This document shows, piece by piece, positions 23,465 to 32,909 of a stretch of DNA of 41,793 nucleotides. The position numbers were made by a program, and so were the translations under genes. Numbering within the stretch: the stretch's first letter is position 1; the number at the start of each line of letters is the position of its first letter. Source of the DNA: Thiobacillus denitrificans (lineage in GTDB: Bacteria > Pseudomonadota > Gammaproteobacteria > Burkholderiales > Thiobacillaceae); assembly GCA_020723405.1 (NCBI GenBank), contig DYIY01000026.1, forward strand, positions 1 to 41,793. Direction: 5' to 3'. The notes below the pieces were generated by a model. It ran no database searches, was not told where the DNA came from, and saw only the letters and a program-made list of their open reading frames with translations.

Positions 23465-24724
23465 ATGACACCACGTTCTCAACAGCAGCTTTCGGTCCTC
23501 GCCATGAGCACCCTGGCGTTCACCGTGTGTTTTGCCGTGTGGATGATGTTTGCGGTCATCGGCATTCCCATCAAGGCCCAGCTCGGCCTCAACGAAACCC
23601 AGTTCGGCATGCTGGTGGCCACGCCGGTGCTGACCGGCTCCCTCATCCGCCTGCCCCTGGGCATGCTCACCGACAAGTTCGGTGGCCGCATCGTGTTCTT
23701 TCTGCTCATGCTGTCCACGGTGGGCCCCATCTGGCTCATCGAGCACGCCACCGAGTTCTGGCAGTTCCTGACCATCGGCCTGTTCGTAGGCCTGGCGGGG
23801 GGGTCCTTCTCCGTGGGCATCGCCTACTGCGCCCGCTGGTACGAGAAATCCCGCCAGGGCATGGCCATGGGCGTGTTCGGCGCCGGCAACTCCGGCGCGG
23901 CGGTGACCAAGCTGGTGGCCCCGGCCATCGTCGTGGCCTACGGCTGGACCATGGTGCCCCAGGTGTACGCCGGGGCCATGCTGGTCACCGCCATCCTGTT
24001 CTGGTTCTTCACTTACGACGATCCGGCCCACCGGGTGCCTTCCCACGTGACCGTGCGCGAGCAGCTCCAGGCATTGAAGGACCCCACGGTGTGGAAGTAC
24101 TGCCAGTACTACTCCATCGTCTTTGGCGGTTACGTGGCCCTGTCCCTGTGGATGACCAAGTACTACGTCAGCGAGTACGGCTTCGATCTGAAGACCGCCG
24201 CCTTCCTGGCCGCCTGTTTCTCCCTTCCCGGCGGCGTGCTGCGCGCCATCGGCGGCTGGCTGGCGGACAAGTACGGTGCCCACCGGGTCACCTGGTGGGT
24301 GCTGTGGGTGTCCTGGATCTGCCTGTTCATCCTCTCCTACCCCCAGACGGAGTTCACCGTGAAGACGGTGACCGGTCCCCATACCTATCACATCCACCTG
24401 AGCCCCGAGGTGTTCACCGCCCTCATGTTCACCGTGGGCGTGGCCTGGGCCTTCGGCAAGGCCTCGGTATTCAAGTACATCTCCGACGACTACCCCCACA
24501 ACATCGGCGTCATCAGCGGCATCGTCGGCCTGGTAGGCGGCATGGGCGGCTTCCTGCTGCCCATCATGTTCGGCGCCCTGGTGGACCTGACGGGCATCCG
24601 CTCCAGTTGTTTCATGCTCATGTACGGCGTGGTCTGGGTGTCCCTCATCTGGATGTACACCACCGAGGTTCGCAAGATGGACCTGATCAGGAAACCCGTC
24701 CTGGCGACGGACGACCTGGAATGA
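23465..24724 (+). CDS. narK1: Nitrate/proton symporter NarK1-type
   Basis: This 419-residue MFS transporter has twelve predicted helices and the nitrate-signature regions: GLAGGSFSVGIAYCARWY (residues about 107-124) in the N-half and GVISGIVGLVGGMGGFLLP in the C-half. NarK1-type proteins import nitrate with protons to start respiration. Start ATG 23465; an upstream GTG would add four residues. The downstream narK2 follows within 70 bases, as separate genes rather than the NarK1-NarK2 fusion of some denitrifiers. Confidence 0.85.
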   Translation: MTPRSQQQLSVLAMSTLAFTVCFAVWMMFAVIGIPIKAQLGLNETQFGMLVATPVLTGSLIRLPLGMLTDKFGGRIVFFLLMLSTVGPIWLIEHATEFWQFLTIGLFVGLAGGSFSVGIAYCARWYEKSRQGMAMGVFGAGNSGAAVTKLVAPAIVVAYGWTMVPQVYAGAMLVTAILFWFFTYDDPAHRVPSHVTVREQLQALKDPTVWKYCQYYSIVFGGYVALSLWMTKYYVSEYGFDLKTAAFLAACFSLPGGVLRAIGGWLADKYGAHRVTWWVLWVSWICLFILSYPQTEFTVKTVTGPHTYHIHLSPEVFTALMFTVGVAWAFGKASVFKYISDDYPHNIGVISGIVGLVGGMGGFLLPIMFGALVDLTGIRSSCFMLMYGVVWVSLIWMYTTEVRKMDLIRKPVLATDDLE

Positions 24725-24793
24725 GCGCCATGCCCCGCCCCGGCTTCTCCCTCCCCCCCCCTCGCAACCCCCCACGTCTAAGGAGTCCGGGAA

Positions 24794-26512
24794 ATGGCAC
24801 GTCTGCCCCGTTGGGAACCCGAAAACCCGCAGTTCTGGAATGAAACCGGGCGGGCCATCGCCTGGCGCACCTGCGGCGTCACCACCTTCTCCCTGCTCTT
24901 TTCCTTCGCCACCTGGTTCGTGATGAGTGCGGTGGTGGTGAAGATGCCCCAGATCGGCTTCAAGTTCACCACCATGGAACTGTTCTGGCTGGCGGCGATC
25001 CCCGGCTTCGCTTCGGGCATCCTGCGCCTGATCCATTCCAACTTCATCCCGGTGCTGGGCACCCGGCCGGTGGTGAGCATCGCCACCATCATCAAGATCC
25101 TGCCCATGATCTGGCTGGGCTACGCCATCCAGGATCCCACCACGCCCTGGGAGACCTTCATGGTCATCGGTTTCCTGTGCGGCATGGGCGGCGGCGATTT
25201 CTCCTCCTTCATGCCCTCCACCAGCATCTTCTTCCCCAAGCGCCTGCAGGGCCTGGCCCTGGGCATCCAGGCGGGCATCGGCAATTTCGGCGTGTCGGTG
25301 GTGCAGTTCGTCACGCCCCTCATCATCGGCGCCAGCGTGGTGGGCCTGGCCGGCGGCCCCCAGGTGTTCACCAAGGGCGATCCGGTCAAGGGGGCCCTGA
25401 CCGTCACCAAGAGCGCCCAGACCAAACTGGTCACCGACGTGGAGGTGACCAAGCCCGAACTGCTGACCGCCATCGAGATCGTCCGCGACGGGAACGGCAA
25501 ATTGCAGGACGTGGTCCTGCACGAGACCGGGGCGGTGGTGAAGATCAAGGAAGAAGTGCTGAAGGACGGCCAGGGCCGGATCGTGGAGGTCGTCCCCAGC
25601 AAGGGGATGAAGCTGGAGGTGAAGCGCAACGGGCAGGGCGAGATCACCGACGTGGCCCTGCTGAACGTGGTGAAGAAGCCCATGTGGTTGCAGAACGCCG
25701 CCTTCATCTACGTGCCCTTCCTCATCCTGGCCTTCGTCCTGAGCGTGCTGCTGCTGAAGAGCGTGAGCCTGCCCTCCCGGGGCTTCAAGGGGCAGTTCGA
25801 GATTCTTTCCAGCCGCAACCGGGCCCGCACCCACACCTGGAACTGCACCATCACCTACATCTGCTCCTTCGGCTCCTTCTCCGGCTACGCAGCGGCCTTT
25901 CCCATCATGATCAAGACCCTCTACGGCGGCTTCGACGGTGCACCGGACCCCCTGGCCTACGCCTTCATGGGCCCCCTGATCGGCGGCCTGATGCGCTCCT
26001 TCACCGGTGGCGTGTTCGACCGGATCGGCGGCAGCAAGGGCATGCACTGGACCACCCTGGGCCAGATCGCCGGGGCCGTCTTCCTGGTGGCGAGCGGCGC
26101 CCTCACGCCCTCCGGCATGGAGCAGTTCCCCCTGTTCCTGTACGGCATGCTCTGGCTGTTCTTCATGACCGGCATCAACAACGCCGCCACCTTCCGCCAG
26201 TACCCCATCGTCTTCGCCTACTCCCCCGCCAAGGGGGCCCAGATGCTGGGCTGGACCGGCGCCTGGGCGGCCTTCGGTCCCTTCATCTTCACTTCCCTGA
26301 TCGGCGCCTCCATCACCAGCTTCGGCAGCGCCAAGGCCTTCTTCATCGGCGCAGCGGTGTTCTACGCCTACTCCTGGTGGGTCAACTGGCACTACTACAC
26401 CCGCAAGGGGGCCGAGCGCTTCGACTACGGCAACGGCGGCGGCACCTGGTGGGACAGGCTGTCCGAAGCCGAGAAGAACCGCATGCGCCAGATCGACCTG
26501 GGCCAGGCCTGA
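24794..26512 (+). CDS. narK2: Nitrate/nitrite antiporter NarK2-type with a soluble insertion
   Basis: This 572-residue MFS protein has nitrate signatures FLCGMGGGDFSSFMPS (residues about 125-140) and PAKGAQMLGWTGAWAAFGP. Usual NarK2 proteins are near 450-480 residues. The excess is a hydrophilic, strand-rich segment at about residues 192-296, between GLAGGPQVFTKGD and MWLQNAAFIYVPF, with DGNGKLQDVVL and DGQGRIVEVV repeats. This loop sits in the middle of the transporter, probably between helices 6 and 7. It exchanges nitrate for nitrite. It is followed by a small membrane protein and narG, so likely one nar operon. Confidence 0.85.
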   Translation: MARLPRWEPENPQFWNETGRAIAWRTCGVTTFSLLFSFATWFVMSAVVVKMPQIGFKFTTMELFWLAAIPGFASGILRLIHSNFIPVLGTRPVVSIATIIKILPMIWLGYAIQDPTTPWETFMVIGFLCGMGGGDFSSFMPSTSIFFPKRLQGLALGIQAGIGNFGVSVVQFVTPLIIGASVVGLAGGPQVFTKGDPVKGALTVTKSAQTKLVTDVEVTKPELLTAIEIVRDGNGKLQDVVLHETGAVVKIKEEVLKDGQGRIVEVVPSKGMKLEVKRNGQGEITDVALLNVVKKPMWLQNAAFIYVPFLILAFVLSVLLLKSVSLPSRGFKGQFEILSSRNRARTHTWNCTITYICSFGSFSGYAAAFPIMIKTLYGGFDGAPDPLAYAFMGPLIGGLMRSFTGGVFDRIGGSKGMHWTTLGQIAGAVFLVASGALTPSGMEQFPLFLYGMLWLFFMTGINNAATFRQYPIVFAYSPAKGAQMLGWTGAWAAFGPFIFTSLIGASITSFGSAKAFFIGAAVFYAYSWWVNWHYYTRKGAERFDYGNGGGTWWDRLSEAEKNRMRQIDLGQA

Positions 26513-26558
26513 GCCGGCAAGCGATGACGTCCCCACAGACCCGCAACGGAGGCCGGCC

Positions 26559-26774
26559 ATGAACCACCCGGACACCCTGATCCATCTGCTCGGTGCCCTG
26601 TACGGCGCACTCCTGGTGGCGGCGGCCTTCATGCGCGCGCCCCTGCTGGAGGCCCTGCGCATGGACGCCCTGTTCATCCCGGGTTTTTCGGAAAAGACCC
26701 GGCCGCTGAATCTGCTGGCCGGCCTGTTGATCGCGGGTTACGCCCTCTACTCACTCCTCACCCCTCACCCCTAA
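26559..26774 (+). CDS. Small membrane protein between narK2 and narG
   Basis: A 71-residue protein with two hydrophobic segments (residues about 8-25 and 50-66). It is unrecognised. The sequence is well placed: 46 bases after narK2 and 27 before narG, with a GGAGG upstream. An assembly or structural role in the nar operon is possible, but nothing in the sequence says so. Its last codons lie in a tandem CTCACCCCT repeat. Confidence 0.6.
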   Translation: MNHPDTLIHLLGALYGALLVAAAFMRAPLLEALRMDALFIPGFSEKTRPLNLLAGLLIAGYALYSLLTPHP

Positions 26775-26801
26775 CTCCTCACCCCTGGCAAGGAGCACGA
26801 C

Positions 26802-29800
26802 ATGAGCCATTTTCTCGACCGACTGACCTATTTCACCCACCCGCGCGAAGCCTTCTCCGGCGAGCACGGCGTGCTGACCATCGAGGACCGCAAGTGGGAG
26901 GACGCCTACCGCAACCGCTGGCGCCACGACAAGGTGGTGCGCTCCACCCACGGGGTGAACTGCACCGGCGGCTGCTCCTGGAAGATCTTCGTGAAGAACG
27001 GCCTGGTGTCCTTCGAGATGCAGCAGACCGACTATCCGCGCACCCGGGAGGACATGCCCAACCACGAGCCCCGGGGCTGCCAGCGCGGCGCTTCCTTCTC
27101 CTGGTATCTGTATTCCCCCCACCGCATCAAGCACCCCATGATCCGCGGCCGGCTGCTGGACCTGTATCGGGCCGAGCGGAAGAGCGGCAAGGACCCGGTG
27201 GAAGCCTGGGCGGCCATCCAGGCCGACGCCTCCAAGCGGGACCGCTACGTGAAGGTGCGCGGCCTGGGGGGCTTCGTGCGCACCTCCTGGGACGAGGTGC
27301 TGGAGATCGTGGCTGCCGCCAACGTGCACACCATCCAGAAATGGGGCCCGGACCGCATCTACGGCTTCTCCCCCATTCCGGCCATGTCCATGATTTCCTA
27401 CGCCGCCGGCTCCCGCTATCTCAGCCTGATCGGCGGCGCCTGCGGCTCCTTCTATGACTGGTACTGCGACCTGCCCATCGGCAGCCCCCAGACCTGGGGG
27501 GAGCAGACCGACGTGCCCGAGGCGGCCGACTGGTACAACTCCACCTACATCATCATCGCCGGGGCCAACCTGCCCATGACCCGGACCCCGGACGCCCACT
27601 TCGCCATCGAGACCCGCTACAAGGGCACCAAGGTGGTTTCCATGTCGCCGGACTATGCCGAGTTCTGCAAGTTCGCCGATCTGTGGATGCCGGTGCGCCA
27701 GGGCACCGACTCGGCGGCCTTCATGGCCATGGGCCACGTGGCCCTGAAGGAGTTCTACATCCAGAAGCAGGACCCCTACTTCCAGGAATACGCGCGCAAG
27801 TACACCGACCTGCCCATGCAGGTGCTGCTGCGTCCCCATGACGGCGGCTACGTCACCGACCGCAACCTGCGTGCCGCCGATTTCACCGGCAACATGGGCG
27901 AGGCCAACAACCCGGACTGGAAGACCGTGGCCTGGGACGAAGCGTCCGGCGGCTTCGTGGCGCCCAACGGCTCCATCGGCTTCCGCTGGGGCGAGGAGGG
28001 CCGCTGGAACCTGCTGGAACGTTCCGCCGACAAGGACACCCGCCTGGAACTCACCTGCCAGGGCCAGCCCGGCAGCGAAGTGGTGTCGGTGGGCTTCCCC
28101 CACTTCACCCCCGGCGAGCCGGGCCTGCTGTTCCGCAACGTGCCGGCCCGCCGGGTGCGCCTGGCCGACGGCAGCGAGGCCCTGGCCGCTTCGGTGTTCG
28201 ATCTGCTGGTGGCCCAGTACGGCGTGGACCGGGGCCTGGGCGGCGGCAACGTGGCCGGTTCCTATGACGATGCCAACGTGGCCTACACCCCGGCCTGGGC
28301 GGAAAAGGTCACCGGCGTGAAGAAGGCCGACCTGGAGCGCACCGGCCGGGAGTTCGCCGACAACGCCGCCAAGACCCGCGGCAAGTCCATGGTCATCATG
28401 GGGGCGGCCATCAACCACTGGTATCACCACGACCAGTCCTACCGCAGCATCATGAATCTCCTGCACCTGTGCGGCTGCGTGGGCCAGTCGGGCGGCGGCT
28501 GGGCCCATTACGTGGGCCAGGAGAAGCTGCGGCCCCAGGCCGGCTGGGCGCCCATCGCCTTCGCCCTGGACTGGCACCGTCCCCCCCGCCAGCAGAACTC
28601 CACCTCCTACTGGTACTTCCACACCGACCAGTGGCGCTACGAGACGGTGAAGGCCGACGAACTGCTCTCTCCCGCCGGCCGGAACCGCAACAAGGGCTAT
28701 TCCCTGGCCGACTACAACGTGGTCTCCACCCGTCTGGGCTGGCTGCCCTCCGCCCCCCACTTCAACCGCAACCCCCTGGAGATCGCCGTGGAAGCGGGCA
28801 AGGCGGGGGCCCAGGACGAGGCCGGGGTGGCCCGCTACGTGGCCGAGCAGTTGAAGTCCGGCGCCCTGGACATGGCCTACGCCGACCCGGACAACCCGGT
28901 GAACTGGCCGCGCAACCTGATCGTCTGGCGGGGCAACCTGATCGGCACTTCGGCCAAGGGCCACGAATACTTCCTCAAGCACCTGCTGGGGGCCCAGAAC
29001 GGCGTGCTCCAGGAGGGCGGCGCCGGCAACCACTGCAAGGAAGTGAAGTGGCACGAGGAGGCCCCGGTGGGCAAGCTGGATCTGATGGTGGACATCAACT
29101 TCCGCCTCAACTCCACCGGCGCCTATGCCGACATCATCCTGCCCACGGCCACCTGGTACGAGAAGCACGACCTCAACACCACGGACATGCATCCCTTCAT
29201 CCACCCCCTCTCGGAGGCGGTGAATCCGGGCTGGGAGTCCAAGTCCGACTGGCAGATCTTCAAGGCCCTGGCGAAGAAGTTCTCCGCTCTGTCGGGCAAG
29301 CACCTGGGGGTGAGGAAGGACGTGGTCTCCCTGCCCATGCAGCACGACTCGCCCTTCGAGCTGGCCCAGCCCCTGGGCCAGGTGAAAGACTGGAAGCGGG
29401 GCGACTGCGACCCCGTGCCGGGCAAGACCATGCCCCTCATCAAGGTGGTGGAGCGGGACTACGCCAGCACCTACAACAAGTTCATCGCCCTGGGGCCCCT
29501 CATGACCCGGATCGGCAACAACGTGAAGGGCATCGACTGGAACACGGAGCAGGAATACGAGGAACTGAAGAAGTGCAACTACACGGTGAAGGAGCAGGGC
29601 GTGTCCTTCGGCATGCCCAGCCTGGAGGAGGACATCGGCGTCTGTGACGCGGTGATGCGCATGGCGCCGGAGACCAACGGCGAGGTGGCCCACAAGTCCT
29701 GGACCGCCCTGTCGAAGAAGACCGGCATCGACCACCACCACCTCTATGCCGGCCGCCACGAGGACAAGATCACCTTCCGCGACATCCAGGCCCAGCCGCG

Positions 29801-30554
29801 CAAGATCATCACCGCACCCACCTGGTCGGGCATCGAATCGGAAACCGTGTCCTACACCGCCGGCTACACCAACATCCACGAACACATCCCCTTCCGCACC
29901 CTCACCGGCCGGGCCCACTTCTACCAGGACCACGAGTGGATGCTGGACTTCGGCGAAGGCTTCTGCGGCTTCCGTCCGCCGGTGGACATGCAGGAACACC
30001 GCAAGGTGCCCGCCAGCGTGACCCGGGGACCCCACCTGGTGCTGTCCTGGATCACCCCCCACTCCAAGTGGGGCATCCACTCCAGCTACCAGGACAACCT
30101 GCGCATGCTCAACCTGTTCCGGGGCGGACCCTACTTCTGGATCGCGGAAGAGGATGCCCGCTCGGTAGGCATCCAGGACAACGACTGGGTGGAAGCGGTC
30201 AACGCCAACGGCGCCACGGTGGCCCGGGCGGTGGTATCCCAGCGGGTGCCCCGGGGCATGGCCCTCATGTACCACGCCCAGGAGAAGAACGTGAACGTGC
30301 CCGGCAGCCCCACCACCGGCAAGCGCGGCGGCATCCTCAACTCGGTCACCCGGGTGATCGTCAAGCCCACCCACATGATCGGCGGCTACGCGCAACTCTC
30401 CTACAGCTTCAACTACTACGGCCCGGTGGGCAGCAACCGGGACGAGGTGGTGGTGGTGCGCAAGATCGAGGACCGGGACGTGGACTGGCTGGAACGTCCC
30501 CTGACGCCGGAACGGGAGAAGCAGCGCAATCCCGTGGGCGTGGGCCCGAAGTAA
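26802..30554 (+). CDS. narG: Respiratory nitrate reductase alpha subunit
   Basis: This 1250-residue cytoplasmic catalytic subunit of the membrane-bound nitrate reductase has the N-terminal cluster signature STHGVNCTGGCSW and the later Cys in PRGCQRGA, giving the His/Cys-ligated 4Fe-4S cluster. The molybdenum Asp region is YCDLPIGSPQTWGEQTD. It has no Tat RR motif, so it faces the cytoplasm. It reduces nitrate with electrons from NarI through NarH. Full length for the family. Confidence 0.95.
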   Translation: MSHFLDRLTYFTHPREAFSGEHGVLTIEDRKWEDAYRNRWRHDKVVRSTHGVNCTGGCSWKIFVKNGLVSFEMQQTDYPRTREDMPNHEPRGCQRGASFSWYLYSPHRIKHPMIRGRLLDLYRAERKSGKDPVEAWAAIQADASKRDRYVKVRGLGGFVRTSWDEVLEIVAAANVHTIQKWGPDRIYGFSPIPAMSMISYAAGSRYLSLIGGACGSFYDWYCDLPIGSPQTWGEQTDVPEAADWYNSTYIIIAGANLPMTRTPDAHFAIETRYKGTKVVSMSPDYAEFCKFADLWMPVRQGTDSAAFMAMGHVALKEFYIQKQDPYFQEYARKYTDLPMQVLLRPHDGGYVTDRNLRAADFTGNMGEANNPDWKTVAWDEASGGFVAPNGSIGFRWGEEGRWNLLERSADKDTRLELTCQGQPGSEVVSVGFPHFTPGEPGLLFRNVPARRVRLADGSEALAASVFDLLVAQYGVDRGLGGGNVAGSYDDANVAYTPAWAEKVTGVKKADLERTGREFADNAAKTRGKSMVIMGAAINHWYHHDQSYRSIMNLLHLCGCVGQSGGGWAHYVGQEKLRPQAGWAPIAFALDWHRPPRQQNSTSYWYFHTDQWRYETVKADELLSPAGRNRNKGYSLADYNVVSTRLGWLPSAPHFNRNPLEIAVEAGKAGAQDEAGVARYVAEQLKSGALDMAYADPDNPVNWPRNLIVWRGNLIGTSAKGHEYFLKHLLGAQNGVLQEGGAGNHCKEVKWHEEAPVGKLDLMVDINFRLNSTGAYADIILPTATWYEKHDLNTTDMHPFIHPLSEAVNPGWESKSDWQIFKALAKKFSALSGKHLGVRKDVVSLPMQHDSPFELAQPLGQVKDWKRGDCDPVPGKTMPLIKVVERDYASTYNKFIALGPLMTRIGNNVKGIDWNTEQEYEELKKCNYTVKEQGVSFGMPSLEEDIGVCDAVMRMAPETNGEVAHKSWTALSKKTGIDHHHLYAGRHEDKITFRDIQAQPRKIITAPTWSGIESETVSYTAGYTNIHEHIPFRTLTGRAHFYQDHEWMLDFGEGFCGFRPPVDMQEHRKVPASVTRGPHLVLSWITPHSKWGIHSSYQDNLRMLNLFRGGPYFWIAEEDARSVGIQDNDWVEAVNANGATVARAVVSQRVPRGMALMYHAQEKNVNVPGSPTTGKRGGILNSVTRVIVKPTHMIGGYAQLSYSFNYYGPVGSNRDEVVVVRKIEDRDVDWLERPLTPEREKQRNPVGVGPK

Positions 30555-30564
30555 AGGATTTCTT

Positions 30565-30667
30565 CCTCTCCCATCAGGAGAGGGGGGTACAGGGTTTAAC
30601 CGCCGGGGTGCAAAGGAAACGGGTCTCCGTGGCTGGGTGCTGCTTCCGGAGTGCCCCGGTGGTTAAC
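30565..30667 (+). repeat. Two hairpins in the narG-narH gap
   Basis: CCTCTCC / GGAGAGG around CATCA (30565-30583), then a large inverted repeat: GTTTAACCGCCGGGG (30594-30608) against CCCCGGTGGTTAAC (30654-30667). A 168-base gap here is unusual; narG and narH are nearly adjacent in many genomes. RNA processing or stabilisation is possible. Confidence 0.6.
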
Positions 30668-30722
30668 AACTTCGCAAGTGTCGGGCCGCGCAAGGGCGGG
30701 CCCGGCCCGCAAGGAGAGTGAA

Positions 30723-32270
30723 ATGAAAGTCAGAGCGCAGTTCGCCTTCGTCTTCAACCTGGACAAGTGCATCGGTTGCCACACCTGTTCCGTCACCTGC
30801 AAGAACGTGTGGACCAACCGCAAGGGCGTGGAATACGTCTGGTTCAACAACGTGGAATCCAAGCCGGGCATCGGCTATCCCAAGCAGTGGGAAAACCAGG
30901 AGATCTGGCGGGGCGGCTGGGAACTGAAGGACGGCCGGCTGCAACTCAAATCCGGCTCCAAGCTGGACCGGCTGCTGAACATCTTCGCCAATCCGGACAT
31001 GCCGGAGATCGACGACTACTACGAGCCCTTCACCTTCGATTACGCCCGCCTGCAGAACGCCCCCCTGTCGGAAGCGGCCCCCACCGCCCGGCCCGTCTCC
31101 CAGATCACCGGCGAGAAGATGGACAAGGTCACCTGGGGCCCCAATTGGGAAGACGACCTGGCCGGCGAGTTCGAGAAGCGGGCCCGGGACAGCAACATGA
31201 AGTCCCTGGAGAAGGAGATCTACAAGCAATTCGCCAACACCTTCCACATGTACCTGCCACGCATCTGCAACCACTGCATCAACCCGGCCTGCGTGGCGGC
31301 CTGCCCTTCCGGCTCCCTCTACAAGCGGGAGGAGGACGGCATCGTACTGGTGGACCAGGACAAGTGCCGGGGCTGGCGCATGTGCATCAGTTCCTGCCCC
31401 TACAAGAAGGTGTTCTACAACTGGGAATCGGGCAAGGCCGAGAAGTGCATCGGCTGCTATCCCCGGGTGGAGTCGGGCATGCCCACGGTGTGTTCAGAAT
31501 CCTGCGTGGGCCGCATCCGCTACAACGGCATCATGCTTTACGACGCCGATCGCATCGAAGAGCTCGCCTCGACGAAGAACGAGCAGGACCTCTACCAGGC
31601 CCAACTGGACATCTTCCTCGACCCCAACGATCCCAAAGTCCAGGAACAGGCCCGCCGGGACGGCGTGCCGGAGGACTGGATCGAGGCGGCAAAGAAATCG
31701 CCCATCTGGAAGATGGCCGTGGACTGGAAGATCGCCTTCCCCATGCATCCGGAGTTCCGCACCCTGCCCATGGTCTGGTACGTGCCGCCCCTTTCCCCGG
31801 TGCAGTCGGCCATCGACCAGGGCCGGCTGCCCACCGAGGCGGACGGTTGCATCCCCAAGGCCGAGGCCCTGCGCCTGCCGGTGAAATATCTGGCCAACCT
31901 GCTCACCGCCGGCCAGGAAGCGCCCATCGTGGCAGCCCTCAACCGGATGATCGCCATGCGTTCCTACATGCGCTCGGTGCACGTGGAGGGCACGCCCGAC
32001 CTGGCCGTGCTCCAGGCCGCCGGCATCAGCGAAGAGATCGCCAAGGAGATGTACCGCTACATGGCCATCGCCAACTACGAGGACCGCTTCGTGGTGCCCA
32101 CCGGCCACCAGGAGGTCACCCTGGAAGACTTCTACGGCCACCAGGGCCAGAACGGCTTCACCTTCGGCAACGACTCCTCACCGGGCATCTCCCCCAACTC
32201 CCTGTTCCCGGAACGGCGCAAGGAAACGGTGGAACCCCGGGACCCCGCTCCGGCGGCGGACGGACACTGA
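30723..32270 (+). CDS. narH: Respiratory nitrate reductase beta subunit
   Basis: A 515-residue iron-sulfur subunit. Four cluster motifs: CIGCHTCSVTC (residues 16-26), CNHCINPACVAACP, CRGWRMCISSC (Trp replaces a Cys, as in the 3Fe-4S cluster of NarH) and CIGCYPRVESGMPTVC. The product lacks a signal peptide. It passes electrons from NarI haems to NarG. Start at ATG 30723 with AAGGAG upstream; earlier in-frame codons do not fit the family. Confidence 0.95.
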   Translation: MKVRAQFAFVFNLDKCIGCHTCSVTCKNVWTNRKGVEYVWFNNVESKPGIGYPKQWENQEIWRGGWELKDGRLQLKSGSKLDRLLNIFANPDMPEIDDYYEPFTFDYARLQNAPLSEAAPTARPVSQITGEKMDKVTWGPNWEDDLAGEFEKRARDSNMKSLEKEIYKQFANTFHMYLPRICNHCINPACVAACPSGSLYKREEDGIVLVDQDKCRGWRMCISSCPYKKVFYNWESGKAEKCIGCYPRVESGMPTVCSESCVGRIRYNGIMLYDADRIEELASTKNEQDLYQAQLDIFLDPNDPKVQEQARRDGVPEDWIEAAKKSPIWKMAVDWKIAFPMHPEFRTLPMVWYVPPLSPVQSAIDQGRLPTEADGCIPKAEALRLPVKYLANLLTAGQEAPIVAALNRMIAMRSYMRSVHVEGTPDLAVLQAAGISEEIAKEMYRYMAIANYEDRFVVPTGHQEVTLEDFYGHQGQNGFTFGNDSSPGISPNSLFPERRKETVEPRDPAPAADGH

Positions 32271-32283
32271 GGAGGGTGGCGCC

Positions 32284-32835
32284 ATGTTCTATCGCATCCT
32301 CTCCAAGCTCCTCGACTATCCCCACGAAGGCCTGTTGGACGCCCTCTGGGAAATCCGCCACCGGGCCGCCCTGGGACCCGAGTTCGAGACCCACGAACGG
32401 AGCGTGGTGGCGGCCTTCGCCGATTATCTGGAATCGCGCGGCCTCACCGAAATCCAGGGCGACTACGTGCAGACCTTCGACCTCACGCCGGAGCACGCCC
32501 TGCATCTCACCCACCACCTGTTCGGCGACGACAAGAACCGGGGCCCCGCCCTCATCGACCTGAGCGAGTTCTTCAAGGAATACGGCCTGGAAATGTCCTT
32601 CACCCCCGGCGAGACGGAGGAACAGCGCGAACAGAGCAACGAATTGCCCGACTACCTGCCCCTCATGCTCGAATTCGCCGCCCACCTGGAACCCCACGAA
32701 GCCCGGGTCTTCCTGTCCCAGTGGAGCAAGGTGCTGGGCCAGTTGGCCACCAATCTGGAGGAAGCCGGAAGCCCCCACGCGCCCCTCATCCGCCTGGTCG
32801 AACAACGCAGCCAACTGGTCAAGGCGGCAGCCTGA
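32284..32835 (+). CDS. narJ: Nitrate reductase assembly chaperone NarJ
   Basis: A 183-residue TorD/NarJ-type chaperone. It begins MFYRILSKLLDYPHE and contains DYVQTFDLTPEHALHLTHHLFGDDKNRG (residues about 60-88), the conserved NarJ patch. It inserts the molybdenum cofactor into NarG before membrane docking and is not part of the final enzyme. 13 bases after narH. Confidence 0.95.
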   Translation: MFYRILSKLLDYPHEGLLDALWEIRHRAALGPEFETHERSVVAAFADYLESRGLTEIQGDYVQTFDLTPEHALHLTHHLFGDDKNRGPALIDLSEFFKEYGLEMSFTPGETEEQREQSNELPDYLPLMLEFAAHLEPHEARVFLSQWSKVLGQLATNLEEAGSPHAPLIRLVEQRSQLVKAAA

Positions 32836-32909
32836 CGGCGGCGGTGGCGCATGGGTGACGGCCGCCGCCGCCCCCCTCCCCCCCTTCCCCCATTCCCAAG
32901 GAGAACACC

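Noticed and set aside
21236-26677. A 1813-codon open frame on the - strand through narX and opposite narK1/narK2
   Set aside because: The first part is NarX in its own frame; the rest is opposite two clear transporters and has a low-complexity His/Gly/Gln composition typical of GC-rich antisense frames.
26751-30395. A 1214-codon - strand frame opposite narG
   Set aside because: It is the reverse of a well-defined narG and shows repetitive Val/Gly/His composition with no domain.
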